Shown: positions 37,301-46,930 of the stretch, in pieces
Numbering within the stretch: the first letter of the stretch is position 1
How the letters are laid out: each line of letters opens with the position of its first letter
Source: Psychrobacter sp. Pi2-52
GTDB taxonomy: Bacteria > Pseudomonadota > Gammaproteobacteria > Pseudomonadales > Moraxellaceae
DNA: 63,354 nucleotides
Assembly: GCF_904846705.1 (NCBI RefSeq)
Contig: NZ_CAJHBS010000021.1
Span: forward strand, 1 to 63,354
Direction of reading: 5' to 3'
Program-made: the position numbers and the translations under genes
The notes under the pieces: generated by a model
Seen by the model: the letters and a program-made list of their open reading frames with translations, nothing else
What the model was told of the DNA's origin: nothing
The model's database searches: none

Positions 37301-39016
37301 CTAGTCGAACGCATCTTCAGAAATTTCGAGCTTTTTCATACGGTAGCGTAAAGAGCGAAAGGTGGTTCCTAATAATTCAGCTGCTTGGGTTTTGTTCCAG
37401 CCAGTTTGTTTGAGTGCCGTGATAATCAGCTGCTTTTCTTGTTCCTGCAAATAATGCTCTAACCCTTGAGGCGGTAATTGACCGTCGAACAATTCTGGTA
37501 AACCTGATATGTCTTTAGAAGTTTCTTGTTGGGCGGTGGAGTCAAGGAGCGACTCTTTGCCATGAGTACTTGCTACGTTGGTTGACGAACTGTTATTACT
37601 AGCTGACGAATGCTGTACCATTGAGGGGTAGTGGTTGGTGTTAGTACGATAGGGATGTAAATTGGTCTGTCTTTGCTCAACCTGCGTCGTTGTATTGTTA
37701 CTAGATTGAATGACTTGCTCGCCGTTCTTTGTTGATTGGCCTGTAGATTGAACGTCTATATGATTTTCTACGTTACGGTCAGGTAGCTCAGAGCTATCGA
37801 TAGCTGAGCTATGATTTTGCTCTTGCATATTTACAAGCTCAGGGTCAATGTCAGGAAGACCTAAATGACTAACGTCTATGTATGAAGTTTCAGCTAACGT
37901 AACTGCACGCTCCAGTAAGTTGCGTAGTTCACGAACATTACCCGCAAAATCGTGGCATTGTAAGCGTTCGCAAGCTTCCATTGTCAATGACGGCGGCGAC
38001 TCTAATTGCCAATCATTAGAAATCATAGCCAAAAAGTGGTCTGCCAACACAGGGATGTCATCACGGCGTGCATTAAGCGTTGGAAGCTTTAGCTCAATGA
38101 CATTGATGCGATAATACAAATCTTGTCTAAACGCACCATCCTGTACCAATTGGCTCAAGTCCTTGTGAGTGGCAGACAAAATGCGGATGTCTACAGGCAC
38201 TTCTTTTGTATCACCAATTGCCCTTACTGTTTTTTCTTGAATGGCACGTAACAATTTAACCTGCATGGCTAAAGGTAAGTCTGCCACTTCATCTAAAAAT
38301 AACGTGCCGCCATTGGCTTGCTGGAATAACCCTTGTTTATCAGCGACAGCCCCTGTAAAGCTGCCTTTTTTATGACCAAAAAATTCCGACTCCATTAACT
38401 CCGATGGTATCGCACCGCAGTTCACTGGTACAAAGCTGCCATCACGCCGTGGACTTAAATCATGGATCAATCTGGCGACCACTTCTTTACCTGTGCCAGA
38501 AGCGCCCGATAAAAACACAGGTGCCTGTGAGCGTGCTAGCTTTAAAATAGTGTTTTTGAGGGGATGCATGACAGCAGAATTACCAATCAACCTACTATCT
38601 AGCATTTTTTGTTCAGGAGAGCATTCTGGTGCGGCCTGTACTTCGTTATCTTGATGAATAACTTTTAAGGCATTCTCTACCAGTTGGCGCAAACGTGGTA
38701 GTTCCAGCGGCTTATTGACAAAATCAAAGGCACCGAGTTTTAACGCCTCAATAGCCAAATCCATGCTGCCATGAGCCGTAATCACCGCTATTGGAATATT
38801 AGAGCTATCGCTAATTTCTTTTACCAGCTCAAGTCCCGAGCCATCTGGTAGTTTTAAATCCGTCAGACAAAAATCGTAATTATTGTCTTGCCAAAATGTT
38901 CTTGCTTGCGACAATGTATAAGCCACATCACTTTTGATACCCATTTTAGTCAGGGTAATTTGCATCAATCGACATAAATCTACTTCATCATCGACGACTA
39001 GCGCAGTTGTTGTCAT
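37301..39016 (-). CDS. pilR: Sigma-54-dependent response regulator PilR
   Basis: 571 aa. The receiver domain is at about 1-120 (VVDDE, phospho-acceptor Asp in CLTDLKLPDG near 54, Lys in VNKPLEL). The AAA+ domain has the Walker A GASGTGKE, and the sigma-54 contact loop KKGSFTGA replaces the usual GAFTGA, as is also seen in other PilR proteins. The C-terminal Fis-like HTH is WNKTQAAELLGTTFRSLRYRM. Between AAA+ and HTH there is a very long Asn/Ser/Thr/Gln-rich linker (about 385-510), making it about 100 residues longer than PilR of Pseudomonas. It is downstream of pilS (78 bp), and the pair controls type IV pilin expression. No pil structural genes are in the window. Confidence 0.92.
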   Translation of the reverse strand: MTTTALVVDDEVDLCRLMQITLTKMGIKSDVAYTLSQARTFWQDNNYDFCLTDLKLPDGSGLELVKEISDSSNIPIAVITAHGSMDLAIEALKLGAFDFVNKPLELPRLRQLVENALKVIHQDNEVQAAPECSPEQKMLDSRLIGNSAVMHPLKNTILKLARSQAPVFLSGASGTGKEVVARLIHDLSPRRDGSFVPVNCGAIPSELMESEFFGHKKGSFTGAVADKQGLFQQANGGTLFLDEVADLPLAMQVKLLRAIQEKTVRAIGDTKEVPVDIRILSATHKDLSQLVQDGAFRQDLYYRINVIELKLPTLNARRDDIPVLADHFLAMISNDWQLESPPSLTMEACERLQCHDFAGNVRELRNLLERAVTLAETSYIDVSHLGLPDIDPELVNMQEQNHSSAIDSSELPDRNVENHIDVQSTGQSTKNGEQVIQSSNNTTTQVEQRQTNLHPYRTNTNHYPSMVQHSSASNNSSSTNVASTHGKESLLDSTAQQETSKDISGLPELFDGQLPPQGLEHYLQEQEKQLIITALKQTGWNKTQAAELLGTTFRSLRYRMKKLEISEDAFD

Positions 39017-39094
39017 ACATCATCTCATCGTATTTTATGGCTATAAAATCAATAGCTGGGTCTAAATGGGCGTAATAGCTTTCAAAAGGTAAAT

Positions 39095-40843
39095 TTAGGT
39101 AAGATTTTCTTCGATAGTTTGAAATTTATTATCAGATTTAATAGAAGGTACAATTAATCGAAAGCATGTTTTCTCATGTTCAGGAACATAGAGTAAACGT
39201 GCTTGATTGGCTTCACAAAATGCTTGTGATAAATAGAGCCCCAGTCCTGTACCAGCTTTATCTGTTGTAAAAAATGGATCGAACAAAAGTTCGAAATTTC
39301 CAGTACTAACACCATCACCATTATCTAATATATCGATTATAACATCGTTGTCTGCGCAGTAAATGTCGATTTCTACATAAGCATGAGGATGAGCATAGCT
39401 GCTATAACGCAGGCCATTGTTGATTAAGTTGATCAATATCTGCTCTAACTGATGAGTATCAAATGATATGATGGGTTTGGTTTTTATTCGTAGAAAAATG
39501 TCGTGTCCTTGAAAGTAATTCTTCAAAAACGATGGCATCCATTCAGCCAATTCGAGCACCTGTTGGGTAGCCGTCTGCTGACGAGACAGCTTTAAAATAT
39601 CTTCGATGATACGGTTTACACGCTTTGTCTGTGAAAATATCATCTCATAAAGCTCATGGTTGCCGGTTATGGCAGCATTCGATTCACTTGTTAATGCACT
39701 GTCATCTTCCATTTGTTCTGCAACATCTTCCATTAATAGTTGACTGGCTTGCGATATCGCTGCTAATGGGTTTCTGATTTCGTGGGCAATACTGGCAGTT
39801 AATTGCCCTAAAGAAGCCAGTTTCAACTGTTGAGCACTGGCTTGCTCACGGCGTAAATCTTCTAATATGACAAGCTTACTATCGTCTTTTAGTGGAATAA
39901 TTTGTACACGTAATTTGCCAAATATTGAGGCATTTGCCACAGCTGGCACGTCGTAGGTAAAAGCGCGTGACTGCCCAGATGCTACCGACAAGCAGGCATT
40001 AAACAACTGTGAATGCTGCTTATTGAGTTGCTGCTCGAAATTAGAGAGAAGTGCTTTGTTCTGAGTTTCTTTTGTATCGTCAAAGGTATTCTGCGCTGTG
40101 ATAGGCGAAAGACTCAGCAACTGATGTGCGGCAAGATTTGCTAAGACAATATGTTGCTTATCGATAACGATGACACCATTCACCATCTGCGTGATAACTT
40201 CTTGATTAATCACGTTGAGTCGCTCGACTTCCTTAGCATGGTTTGCCGCGACTTTCTCAAGCTGTACCAATCGTTGAGAGATAGACCAACTCAAACCGCC
40301 CACTGCCAAAAAACTCGCTGACATCAGTAGCGCATCACCTAGATTAGCTAGACTCATGCTATTAGCAATAGCGTAAAAAAACTGCTGATAAATAACGAGA
40401 ATGATGGCAAGTAAAGTAATAACCAACGCTTGTGAGCCATGTAGTAGCATAAAGCTAGCTGCGACGACCACCATGTATAGCATGGTTAACTGCAAATCAG
40501 GGTTGCCTGTCGTGTAGAGCAGTAAACTTAATATAATAACGTCTAAGGCCAGTCCGAATGCCAGTTGGCGGCGCATATGTTTTCTAACGACATAAAATAA
40601 CCCAAGTAATATCAAACTTAACAGTACATAGAAGCTTAGAGTCGTTTGTTGTAAAAAACTCGGTAAAGAAGTGCCATCACCAGTACGGGCACTAATGTAT
40701 AGCATGAGCATAGAGAACAGGCTAACGACGAAGCGATAGCTGCTATAGATCAGCCCCAACTTACGCAACATCGACAGAGGAAGCGTATCATCATGATGTA
40801 TATATTGGATAATGACAGAGCTAGAATTGGTAGCAGGGTTCAT
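39095..40843 (-). CDS. pilS: Sensor histidine kinase PilS
   Basis: 582 aa. Six hydrophobic helices occupy about residues 35-195 (for example FVVSLFSMLMLYISAR, FYVLLSLILLGLFYVV and ALVITLLAIILVIYQ), the PilS sensor. A PAS-like region follows (VITQMVNGVIVIDKQHIVLANLAA). The kinase core has the H-box SIAHEIRNPLAAISQA (phospho-His near 357), N-box INLINNGLRYS, the DNGDGV G1 box and TGLGLYLS G2 box. It is cotranscribed with pilR, and with the GacA-like regulator upstream (34-bp gap). Confidence 0.93.
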   Translation of the reverse strand: MNPATNSSSVIIQYIHHDDTLPLSMLRKLGLIYSSYRFVVSLFSMLMLYISARTGDGTSLPSFLQQTTLSFYVLLSLILLGLFYVVRKHMRRQLAFGLALDVIILSLLLYTTGNPDLQLTMLYMVVVAASFMLLHGSQALVITLLAIILVIYQQFFYAIANSMSLANLGDALLMSASFLAVGGLSWSISQRLVQLEKVAANHAKEVERLNVINQEVITQMVNGVIVIDKQHIVLANLAAHQLLSLSPITAQNTFDDTKETQNKALLSNFEQQLNKQHSQLFNACLSVASGQSRAFTYDVPAVANASIFGKLRVQIIPLKDDSKLVILEDLRREQASAQQLKLASLGQLTASIAHEIRNPLAAISQASQLLMEDVAEQMEDDSALTSESNAAITGNHELYEMIFSQTKRVNRIIEDILKLSRQQTATQQVLELAEWMPSFLKNYFQGHDIFLRIKTKPIISFDTHQLEQILINLINNGLRYSSYAHPHAYVEIDIYCADNDVIIDILDNGDGVSTGNFELLFDPFFTTDKAGTGLGLYLSQAFCEANQARLLYVPEHEKTCFRLIVPSIKSDNKFQTIEENLT

Positions 40844-40877
40844 AAACTGGCCGTAATAAAATAAACGCTAGAATGGT

Positions 40878-41513
40878 TTATGGTTGAATCAGACCATGAC
40901 GAATGGCCAAATGGGTCAATTTAACATCACTATCAACCCCAACTTTTTCATAAATACGGTAGCGATACGTATTAATGGTCTTGACGCTAACAAATAATTG
41001 ATCGGCTATTTGCTGAGGACTCTGACAATTAACAACCATCATGGCCACTTGTTTTTCTCTGTCACTCAATAAGTCAAAAGGTGAGTTTGCGTTATCAGAT
41101 AACAGAACATCTGCTAACTGTTCAGCAACATCTTGGCTGAAATAGCGACCTCCTTGATAAATCTTTTTGACCGCACGTATCATTTCATCAAGCGGCGTGC
41201 CTTTGGTAATGTAACCATTTACACCTGCTTTGATCAGCATTGAAGGATAGGGCTGTGCAGACATACTACTGACCGCCAAAATCTTGATACCCATGTCGAG
41301 TTGTATCAGACGTTTGGTTGCTTCGAGCCCGCCAATATTCGGCATATTGACGTCTAGCAAAATCACATCAGGATGTAGTTGTTTGGCTTGTTTGATAGCC
41401 ATATCACCGCTGTCTGCTTCACCTACCACTTCAATATCGGGGCTGTCTGACAACATACGGCTAATACCCATCCGTACCAAATCATGATCATCTACCACTA
41501 ATACTTTAATCAT
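40878..41513 (-). CDS. NarL/FixJ-type response regulator, GacA/UvrY-like
   Basis: 211 aa from the ATG at 41513 (MIKVLVVDDHDLVRMGI), preferred because AAAGAG is spaced 7 bases upstream. An ATG 6 bases earlier is possible. Receiver domain with Asp54 in ILLDVNMP and Lys in YITKGTP, then a LuxR-type HTH (LSDREKQVAMMVVNCQSPQQIADQLFVSVKTINTYRYRI, key residues L-REK-V and VKTINTYR). It closely resembles GacA/UvrY, which act through small RNAs that sequester CsrA/RsmA. No GacS-like kinase or uvrC, the usual neighbour of uvrY, is adjacent. Instead it lies directly before pilS-pilR. Confidence 0.85.
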   Translation of the reverse strand: MIKVLVVDDHDLVRMGISRMLSDSPDIEVVGEADSGDMAIKQAKQLHPDVILLDVNMPNIGGLEATKRLIQLDMGIKILAVSSMSAQPYPSMLIKAGVNGYITKGTPLDEMIRAVKKIYQGGRYFSQDVAEQLADVLLSDNANSPFDLLSDREKQVAMMVVNCQSPQQIADQLFVSVKTINTYRYRIYEKVGVDSDVKLTHLAIRHGLIQP

Positions 41514-41906
41514 AACCATACTCTTTATTGATTGTCAGAATGAACGCTTTATTAGGTTCAAATAGTATAAAAAACGAATATATTTCAACCATTCTTGTTA
41601 TCTTTGTATATTCAAAATACTACCGATTAATATAACAAAATACGAGTAATCATAACATTCGAAGTTAAATTATATTGCTGCAGTGTGAATTGATGTTTCT
41701 ATAATATAAATTGGTTGTAGCAAAGTTTGAATGAAGCCAAAAAAAACTACTAAATCAGTTTGATAGATTAAACTTAAATGTAAACCATGATACACTAAAA
41801 ATACAAAAGCTCTATGTGAGTACTTACAAACACATCTATAAACGCTACGTACGTTTTTGGCGTCAGACAATATGTAACTGGCGTAATAGCGACAGCAGGA
41901 GGCATA
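41514..41906. other. Intergenic region between the GacA-like gene and pbpG
   Basis: 393 bp of AT-rich DNA without a credible gene. Small frames here show no ribosome binding site. It must contain the divergent promoters of the two-component operon and pbpG. Confidence 0.5.
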
Positions 41907-42989
41907 ATGAAGCAACTACCATTAACCAAACAGCAATTGATCGCTGCTATGATTTCATTGAGTTTGGGCAGTGTTGCACAAGCCGCACTTACAATTAATG
42001 GTAGCACTGACACTGCCTCTAGTGCACGCCTGAGTTGGGGCGGCGCTGATAGTTTGTCTGAAGCCCGCAACATAATGTACAAGTCCAACGGCTCTGCTAT
42101 TAAGAAAGTCGATAATGGCTATGGTACTACCAATATTACGAATACTAATAGTTTTGCTAGTAGTAATAACACCAATAGTGCTCGCTATAACACAACCTAT
42201 CGCGGGGCATTTGGTAGCAGCGATATGATTCCGATTAGTACTGATTCACGTAGTGTTGCGGTGATCGATGCTGAAACTGGCGAATCTATTTACGAAAAAG
42301 ATGCTGATATCGCACGCCCGATGGCCAGTATCACTAAAGTCATGACGGCGATGGTCGTGTTGGATGCAGGCCTTGATATGCGTGAAGAAATCACGCTTGA
42401 TCCAGAAGATTTCGTTGGTCCCAAGCGTGCAAGCTCGCGTTTGAAATCAGGTGATCGTTTAAACCGTGCTGAGATGCTATTAATGGCGTTGATGAAGTCT
42501 GAAAATCCAGCAGCGAAGAGTCTAGCGCGTAATTACCCAGGTGGCTATGATGCCTTTATGCGTGCAATGAATCGTAAAGCGCAAGACTTGGGTATGAATA
42601 CGGCGTTTTTCGGCGATCCAACTGGACTTGATAAGCGTAACGTAGCTTCGTCAAAAGATTTGGTTAAGATGGTACGTGCCGCTGGTAACTATGATGTGAT
42701 TCGTCGTTTTTCTACCACTAAGAGCTATGACTTTTTCGTCTCAAACTACTCAAGCGGTAACCGCACCTATAAAGCCAGTAATACTAGCACGTTGGTCCGT
42801 GACGGCAGCTATCCAATCGGTATCTCTAAGACAGGCTTTATCAATGAAGCCGGACGTTGTGTTGTGATGGAAACTCGGGTCAATAATCGTCCTGCAATTA
42901 TTGTTATCTTAGGAGCAAACAGCTCAGCAACACGTTGGGGCGATGCTAAAAATATCTTAAATAGTTTGGCTACACGTCGTACAGTATAA
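41907..42989 (+). CDS. pbpG: D-alanyl-D-alanine endopeptidase, PBP7 type
   Basis: 360 aa. A periplasmic low-molecular-mass penicillin-binding protein of the S11 family that cleaves peptidoglycan cross-links or D-Ala tails. GGAGG precedes the ATG. Signal peptide (LIAAMISLSLGSVAQAA, about residues 11-27), then a Ser/Asn-rich linker to about residue 95. Active-site motifs: SITK (Ser141, Lys144), SEN (Ser198) and KTG (Lys308). No C-terminal membrane-binding helix is present, which argues for PBP7 rather than DacA/DacC. It is monocistronic with a terminator. Confidence 0.9.
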   Translation: MKQLPLTKQQLIAAMISLSLGSVAQAALTINGSTDTASSARLSWGGADSLSEARNIMYKSNGSAIKKVDNGYGTTNITNTNSFASSNNTNSARYNTTYRGAFGSSDMIPISTDSRSVAVIDAETGESIYEKDADIARPMASITKVMTAMVVLDAGLDMREEITLDPEDFVGPKRASSRLKSGDRLNRAEMLLMALMKSENPAAKSLARNYPGGYDAFMRAMNRKAQDLGMNTAFFGDPTGLDKRNVASSKDLVKMVRAAGNYDVIRRFSTTKSYDFFVSNYSSGNRTYKASNTSTLVRDGSYPIGISKTGFINEAGRCVVMETRVNNRPAIIVILGANSSATRWGDAKNILNSLATRRTV

Positions 42990-43010
42990 GCTATCTGTTC
43001 TAAATATATA

Positions 43011-43042
43011 AAAAAGCTGTTATATCATATAACAGCTTTTTT
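43011..43042 (+). terminator. Terminator of pbpG
   Basis: AAAAAGCTGTTATAT pairs with ATATAACAGCTTTTT with a very tight loop and a T run. Confidence 0.9.
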
Positions 43043-43076
43043 ATTGTGTTGAATTTAAGAATTAAGGATACACGCT

Positions 43077-43745
43077 ATGGGTCATTCACCATTCTCTTCT
43101 CCTACACCTAAGCTATATCTATTGACGAACGACGATGAGTTTGAGCTGTTATATCAAAAGCTACAGGCAGCCTTATCGACAGGATTGATTGCGCTATTAC
43201 AAATTCGTCGTAAGCAAGTTCTTAGTCTACCTGATGGAGCTTTGAAGCTTTTTGATGAGGCGCAAAGAATTGTTGCGTTAGCTAAAACGTACAAAGTGCC
43301 AGTTGTTATTAATGATGACGTGAAGTTAGCCGAAAGGCTTGGCGTAGGGGTGCATCTTGGACAAACAGACGGCAGTATCGGCGATGCTTTACAGTCTCTA
43401 TCGCCGCATCAAATCATCGGTCGTACCTGCCATGGTGATGTAGCGCTGATTAAAGAAGCAAAAAATGACGGCGCAAGCTATGCTGCGATGGGTGCAATAT
43501 TTACCTCTACAACTAAGCCAAATGCTAATATCATTTCGCGTCAGCAGCTTGTGGAAGGGTGTCAGCAAGGCATACCAATCTGCATAATAGGTGGGCTAAC
43601 CGCAGAAAATATCTCAGATTTAGTAGATTTGCCCATTGCGCTTGTGGCAGTAGTCGGGGATATCATGGACTTGCCAGTAGCAGACATAGCTCAGCGCTGT
43701 CACGAATGGCAGCAGACATTTTCTAAATGGAAAATACCTACTTGA
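43077..43745 (+). CDS. thiE: Thiamine phosphate synthase
   Basis: 222 aa. It couples HMP-PP and THZ-P to form thiamine phosphate. TIM-barrel signatures of ThiE are present: LYLLTND, ALLQIRRK (the pyrophosphate-binding strand), VVINDDVKLAERLGVGVHLGQTD (key residues NDD and GVHLGQ), and YAAMGAIFTSTTK in place of the common YVGxGPIFPTxTK. The C-terminal IIGGLTAENI is also typical. The gene stands alone: no thiG, thiD or thiC lies near, and no TPP riboswitch was seen upstream. The closeness to typical ThiE supports the call, but the unusual TSTTK loop leaves some doubt. Confidence 0.87.
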   Translation: MGHSPFSSPTPKLYLLTNDDEFELLYQKLQAALSTGLIALLQIRRKQVLSLPDGALKLFDEAQRIVALAKTYKVPVVINDDVKLAERLGVGVHLGQTDGSIGDALQSLSPHQIIGRTCHGDVALIKEAKNDGASYAAMGAIFTSTTKPNANIISRQQLVEGCQQGIPICIIGGLTAENISDLVDLPIALVAVVGDIMDLPVADIAQRCHEWQQTFSKWKIPT

Positions 43746-43810
43746 AGTACTCTTCTTAGAGAGGTTTTGGAGTAGCAATAGTCTTACAATAGAATATTAA
43801 TATGACAGCG

Positions 43811-44140
43811 CTACTCAGCGTGTTCCATACATAAGGTGGCATAGGGTAGCGCTTCTAAGCGTTGCTCTTCGATTGGCTCGCCGCAGACTTCGCACTCGCC
43901 ATAAGTACCATTTTCAATTCGACTCAATGCATTTTCGACATAGATTAAGCTTTGACGCGCCTCGCTCATCAAATTTTTGCGCATGTCGTTTTGACGATAG
44001 GATATGGCCTGATCTTCCCAGTGCTCATTAAGATCATCTTGCGGGTTTTGAATGTGATCTTCAATTTTATTAATGCGAGACTCATACTCATCTTTTAGTT
44101 CTAATAGATTTTGCTTGGAAGTGTCTAAATTGATGCTCAT
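43811..44140 (-). CDS. DksA/TraR family zinc-finger protein, short form
   Basis: 109 aa. An N-terminal coiled-coil helix (LLELKDEYESRINKIEDHI) is followed by a C-terminal zinc finger. The metal site reads CEVCGEPIEEQRLEALPYATLCMEH, summarised as C-X2-C-X17-C-X2-H. In DksA the fourth ligand is Cys; here His replaces it. This and the short length put it with YbiI/TraR-like members rather than DksA proper (about 150 aa). DksA-family proteins bind the RNA polymerase secondary channel; whether this one does so is inferred only from the fold. AGGAGA lies upstream of the ATG. Confidence 0.85.
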   Translation of the reverse strand: MSINLDTSKQNLLELKDEYESRINKIEDHIQNPQDDLNEHWEDQAISYRQNDMRKNLMSEARQSLIYVENALSRIENGTYGECEVCGEPIEEQRLEALPYATLCMEHAE

Positions 44141-44645
44141 TATTTTCTCCTAATGGATTATTTTTATTGTCAATGTTTCTATCATAAAGAGCTTGACTGC
44201 TGAGTACCACCACGAAATGTTACGGTTTATTGACTATGCTCAAAGCTAGCAACGGCAATTGTTACCGCTGAATAGTAGTCTGAGAATTTAGACTAAATAT
44301 TTTGAACGTGCTGAAATTTGTGTCAGGTTGCTTGTGAGACTGCGCTAGAAAACTGGTAGAATACACCGCCGCTGAATTCTGCTCACTTGATCGACTCATC
44401 AGAGTGGTTTGATAGGTGTCAGAGCCAAGCGTTAAAAAACATTAAAAATTAATAAAGTGGATAGTTACTATATAGCACGGGTATAAAATAGCTTGGCTAT
44501 ATGGCAGGCGAGCGAGAGTGCTACAAAATAGTAGATTGATCGAGCTTAGCACTGAATCTGATTTATATAGAGCTGACTATAATGGTCATATCAGTAACGA
44601 TAGTAATCGCAAATTAACAGATATATTGATGCATAGGAGCAGGTG
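44141..44645. other. Long leader region of pgk
   Basis: 505 bp with no gene. TGGTAGAAT (extended -10 type, 44354-44362) would start a pgk transcript with a leader of roughly 275 nt, and a second TATAAT lies at 44576-44581. The leader contains AGCCAAGC and GCTTGGCT, which can pair across about 55 nt. No known riboswitch could be recognised. Confidence 0.45.
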
Positions 44646-45860
44646 ATGAATTTTTTGCGTATGAGTGAGTTGAACTTAACGGATAAAGTGGTCTTAATCC
44701 GAGAAGATTTAAATGTGCCTATTAAGGACGGTAAGGTCACGAGCGATGCGCGCTTGCAAGCCAGTCTTCCTACCATCAAGATGGCGCTCGAAAAAGGTGC
44801 TGCGGTAATTGTTTGCTCACATTTAGGCCGCCCAACAGAGGGCAATCCTGAAACTGTATACTCATTAGCGCCGGTTGCTGACTATTTGACGGACAAATTA
44901 AGCTCGCAACTATCGACACCTGTACGTCTTAATAGTGATTATCTTACCCAAGGTGCCAATGTAAAATCGGGCGAAGTGGTTCTATTAGAAAATGTACGCT
45001 TCAATGACGGTGAAAAGAAAAATGATGCCACGCTAGCGAAAAAGTACGCTGATTTGTGCGATGTATTTGTGATGGATGCTTTTGGTACAGCGCACCGTGC
45101 ACAGGCATCAACAGAGGGTGTTACGCAAGCGATGCGTCAAGCAGACAAAACCGTTTGTGCAGGGCCATTGTTAGCCGCCGAACTTGATGCTTTGAGCCTA
45201 GCACTTGAAACACCAGCACAGCCAATGCTTGCCATCGTTGGTGGATCAAAAGTATCTACCAAATTAGAAGTGCTACACAGCTTGGCTGAAGTTTGCACGC
45301 AAATTATCGTTGGTGGGGGTATTGCTAATACTTTCTTAGCAGCACAAGGACACAGTGTTGGCGCCTCATTGTACGAAGCAGACTTGCTCGATACTGCACG
45401 TGACATTATGACCAAAACCGAAATCTTACTGCCTGAGTACGTCGTAGTCGCTGATAAAAATGACATCGATTTCGCTGACTTTACTGGCTCATTGCAAAAA
45501 GCTACCGCAACGATCAAATCAGTTGATGCAATCGGTGACAATGACATGATATTGGACATCGCACCAGAAAGCGCAAAGCAGCTTGCCGATGCCATTATTA
45601 ATGCAAAAACCATTTTGTGGAATGGTCCAGTGGGTGTATTTGAGGTCGATGCTTTCGGGCAAGGCACACAGATATTAGCTATTGCTGTAAAAGACAGCGA
45701 TAGTTTTTCTATCGCGGGCGGCGGTGATACATTAGCAGCTATCGATAAATATCAAGTTGCTGAAGGCGTGAGTTATATGTCAACAGGTGGCGGTGCGTTT
45801 TTAGAGTTTGTAGAAGGTAAAGTACTTCCGGCAGTTGCTGCACTGCAAATAGATGCCTAA
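44646..45860 (+). CDS. pgk: Phosphoglycerate kinase
   Basis: 404 aa from the ATG at 44646, which has AGGAG six bases upstream. Glycolytic enzyme making ATP and 3-phosphoglycerate from 1,3-bisphosphoglycerate. Signatures: [15 protein letters not shown] (family start, Arg/Asp ligands), [47 protein letters not shown], and the nucleotide-binding GPVGVFE and [12 protein letters not shown]. Upstream gap and epd/tkt genes, common neighbours elsewhere, are missing; fba lies 1 kb downstream with a lipoprotein gene between. Confidence 0.97.
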   Translation: MNFLRMSELNLTDKVVLIREDLNVPIKDGKVTSDARLQASLPTIKMALEKGAAVIVCSHLGRPTEGNPETVYSLAPVADYLTDKLSSQLSTPVRLNSDYLTQGANVKSGEVVLLENVRFNDGEKKNDATLAKKYADLCDVFVMDAFGTAHRAQASTEGVTQAMRQADKTVCAGPLLAAELDALSLALETPAQPMLAIVGGSKVSTKLEVLHSLAEVCTQIIVGGGIANTFLAAQGHSVGASLYEADLLDTARDIMTKTEILLPEYVVVADKNDIDFADFTGSLQKATATIKSVDAIGDNDMILDIAPESAKQLADAIINAKTILWNGPVGVFEVDAFGQGTQILAIAVKDSDSFSIAGGGDTLAAIDKYQVAEGVSYMSTGGGAFLEFVEGKVLPAVAALQIDA

Positions 45861-46117
45861 CTAATTAACGATACTCTGTAGCTTAGTAACATTAGACGTA
45901 CAACTAACTCTAAACAACTAAGGTAGTCTGTAAAAATAATATTTTGGCTGTTGATTTGCTTGTTTTTATTGACATAAGTAAGCGCAATAGCCATCGATTA
46001 TTATTAAGCAGTAATTATTTATTTATATACTGAAAATTATTATTGCATGTCTGATTCGCACTCTATAAAATAGCGCGACCATGTATTTTGACATGCATTA
46101 TTTACGAGAGGTTTATT

Positions 46118-46504
46118 ATGTTAAAACGTCATTTATTACTTGCTAGCGTACTTGCTGGTACCTTTGCAATCACTGCATGTAGCCAACAAACAGAAGAAAA
46201 CACTGAAGCTGCTGTTGAATCTGCTGGCGATGATGCTGCTGCGAATGTTGATGCTGCTGCCGCTGAAACAGAAGCTGCTGCTGCTGAAGCCGAAGCTGCT
46301 GCTCAAGACGCTGGTACTGAAGTTGCCGAAGGCGCTGACACTGCTGGTGCAGCTGCGACAGACGCTCTAGAAAACACTGGCGATGCTATCGCTGAAAGCA
46401 CTAATACAGCGGTTGAAAATACTGCTGAAGCTGTTGCTGATGGCGCTAACGCTGTTGCTGATGGCGCAAATGATGTTGCAGTTGATGCAGAGCAACAGTA
46501 CTAA
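46118..46504 (+). CDS. Small Ala-rich lipoprotein
   Basis: 128 aa from the ATG at 46118 (GAGAGG upstream). The signal peptide is short, with the lipobox ITAC at about 20-23. The mature part is almost entirely low complexity: runs of Ala with Glu and Asp (AAAAETEAAAAEAEAAA) and repeated ADGAN and AV blocks. The Ala content and spaced acidic residues suggest a long helix or coiled coil, like Lpp-type surface lipoproteins, but the sequence is too simple to name a family. No Asp follows the lipid-modified Cys, so outer-membrane location is likely. It lies between pgk and fba without an obvious role in glycolysis. Confidence 0.75.
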   Translation: MLKRHLLLASVLAGTFAITACSQQTEENTEAAVESAGDDAAANVDAAAAETEAAAAEAEAAAQDAGTEVAEGADTAGAAATDALENTGDAIAESTNTAVENTAEAVADGANAVADGANDVAVDAEQQY

Positions 46505-46636
46505 GCTACGCGATAACTAAGCACTATTAACTAAGCACTATAATGACTGATTTACTGGGATTATATCGATTGATAGATAATCATCGGTAAATAACTTTTA
46601 AAAAGGGTCGTTGCTTTATAAGCCTCAAAATACTAG

Positions 46637-46665
46637 AAAAGCCTTGGTGATTGCCAAGGCTTTTT
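46637..46665 (+). terminator. Terminator of the Ala-rich lipoprotein gene
   Basis: AAAAGCCTTGG pairs with CCAAGGCTTTT with a short loop and a T run. Confidence 0.9.
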
Positions 46666-46782
46666 GCGTTGTATGCCATTGTTACATTTTATAAAGTATC
46701 AGTTTATAAAATTAAACTGATATCAAGAGACGGTATAGACTGACAAATAGTCGGTCAACCGCTACGAAGACAGGACAATTTT

Positions 46783-46791
46783 TGCTATAAT
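46783..46791 (+). promoter_or_regulatory. Extended -10 promoter of fba
   Basis: TGCTATAAT is a perfect TGnTATAAT extended -10 element, which can work without a good -35; none was seen. It gives a leader of about 135 nt before fba. Confidence 0.55.
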
Positions 46792-46930
46792 CACCGCGTG
46801 GTAATCATATCCAATAGCATTCAGATTTTTACTAGCCTGTGTACAGTCAGTATGGTCGAATATACAGTGAAATGATTGCTATCAAGCTGTTTTTTAAAAT
46901 ACTATTCAAAATCTAATCAGAGAGCGTCTT

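Larger units (their letters stand above)
46505..46930. other. Intergenic region upstream of fba
   Basis: 426 bp without a gene. It contains the terminator of the lipoprotein gene (46637-46665) and an extended -10 promoter at 46783-46791. Confidence 0.55.

Noticed and set aside
43020..43076. TPP riboswitch before thiE
   Set aside because: The gap is only about 35 bp after the pbpG terminator and none of the conserved THI-box sequence is seen.
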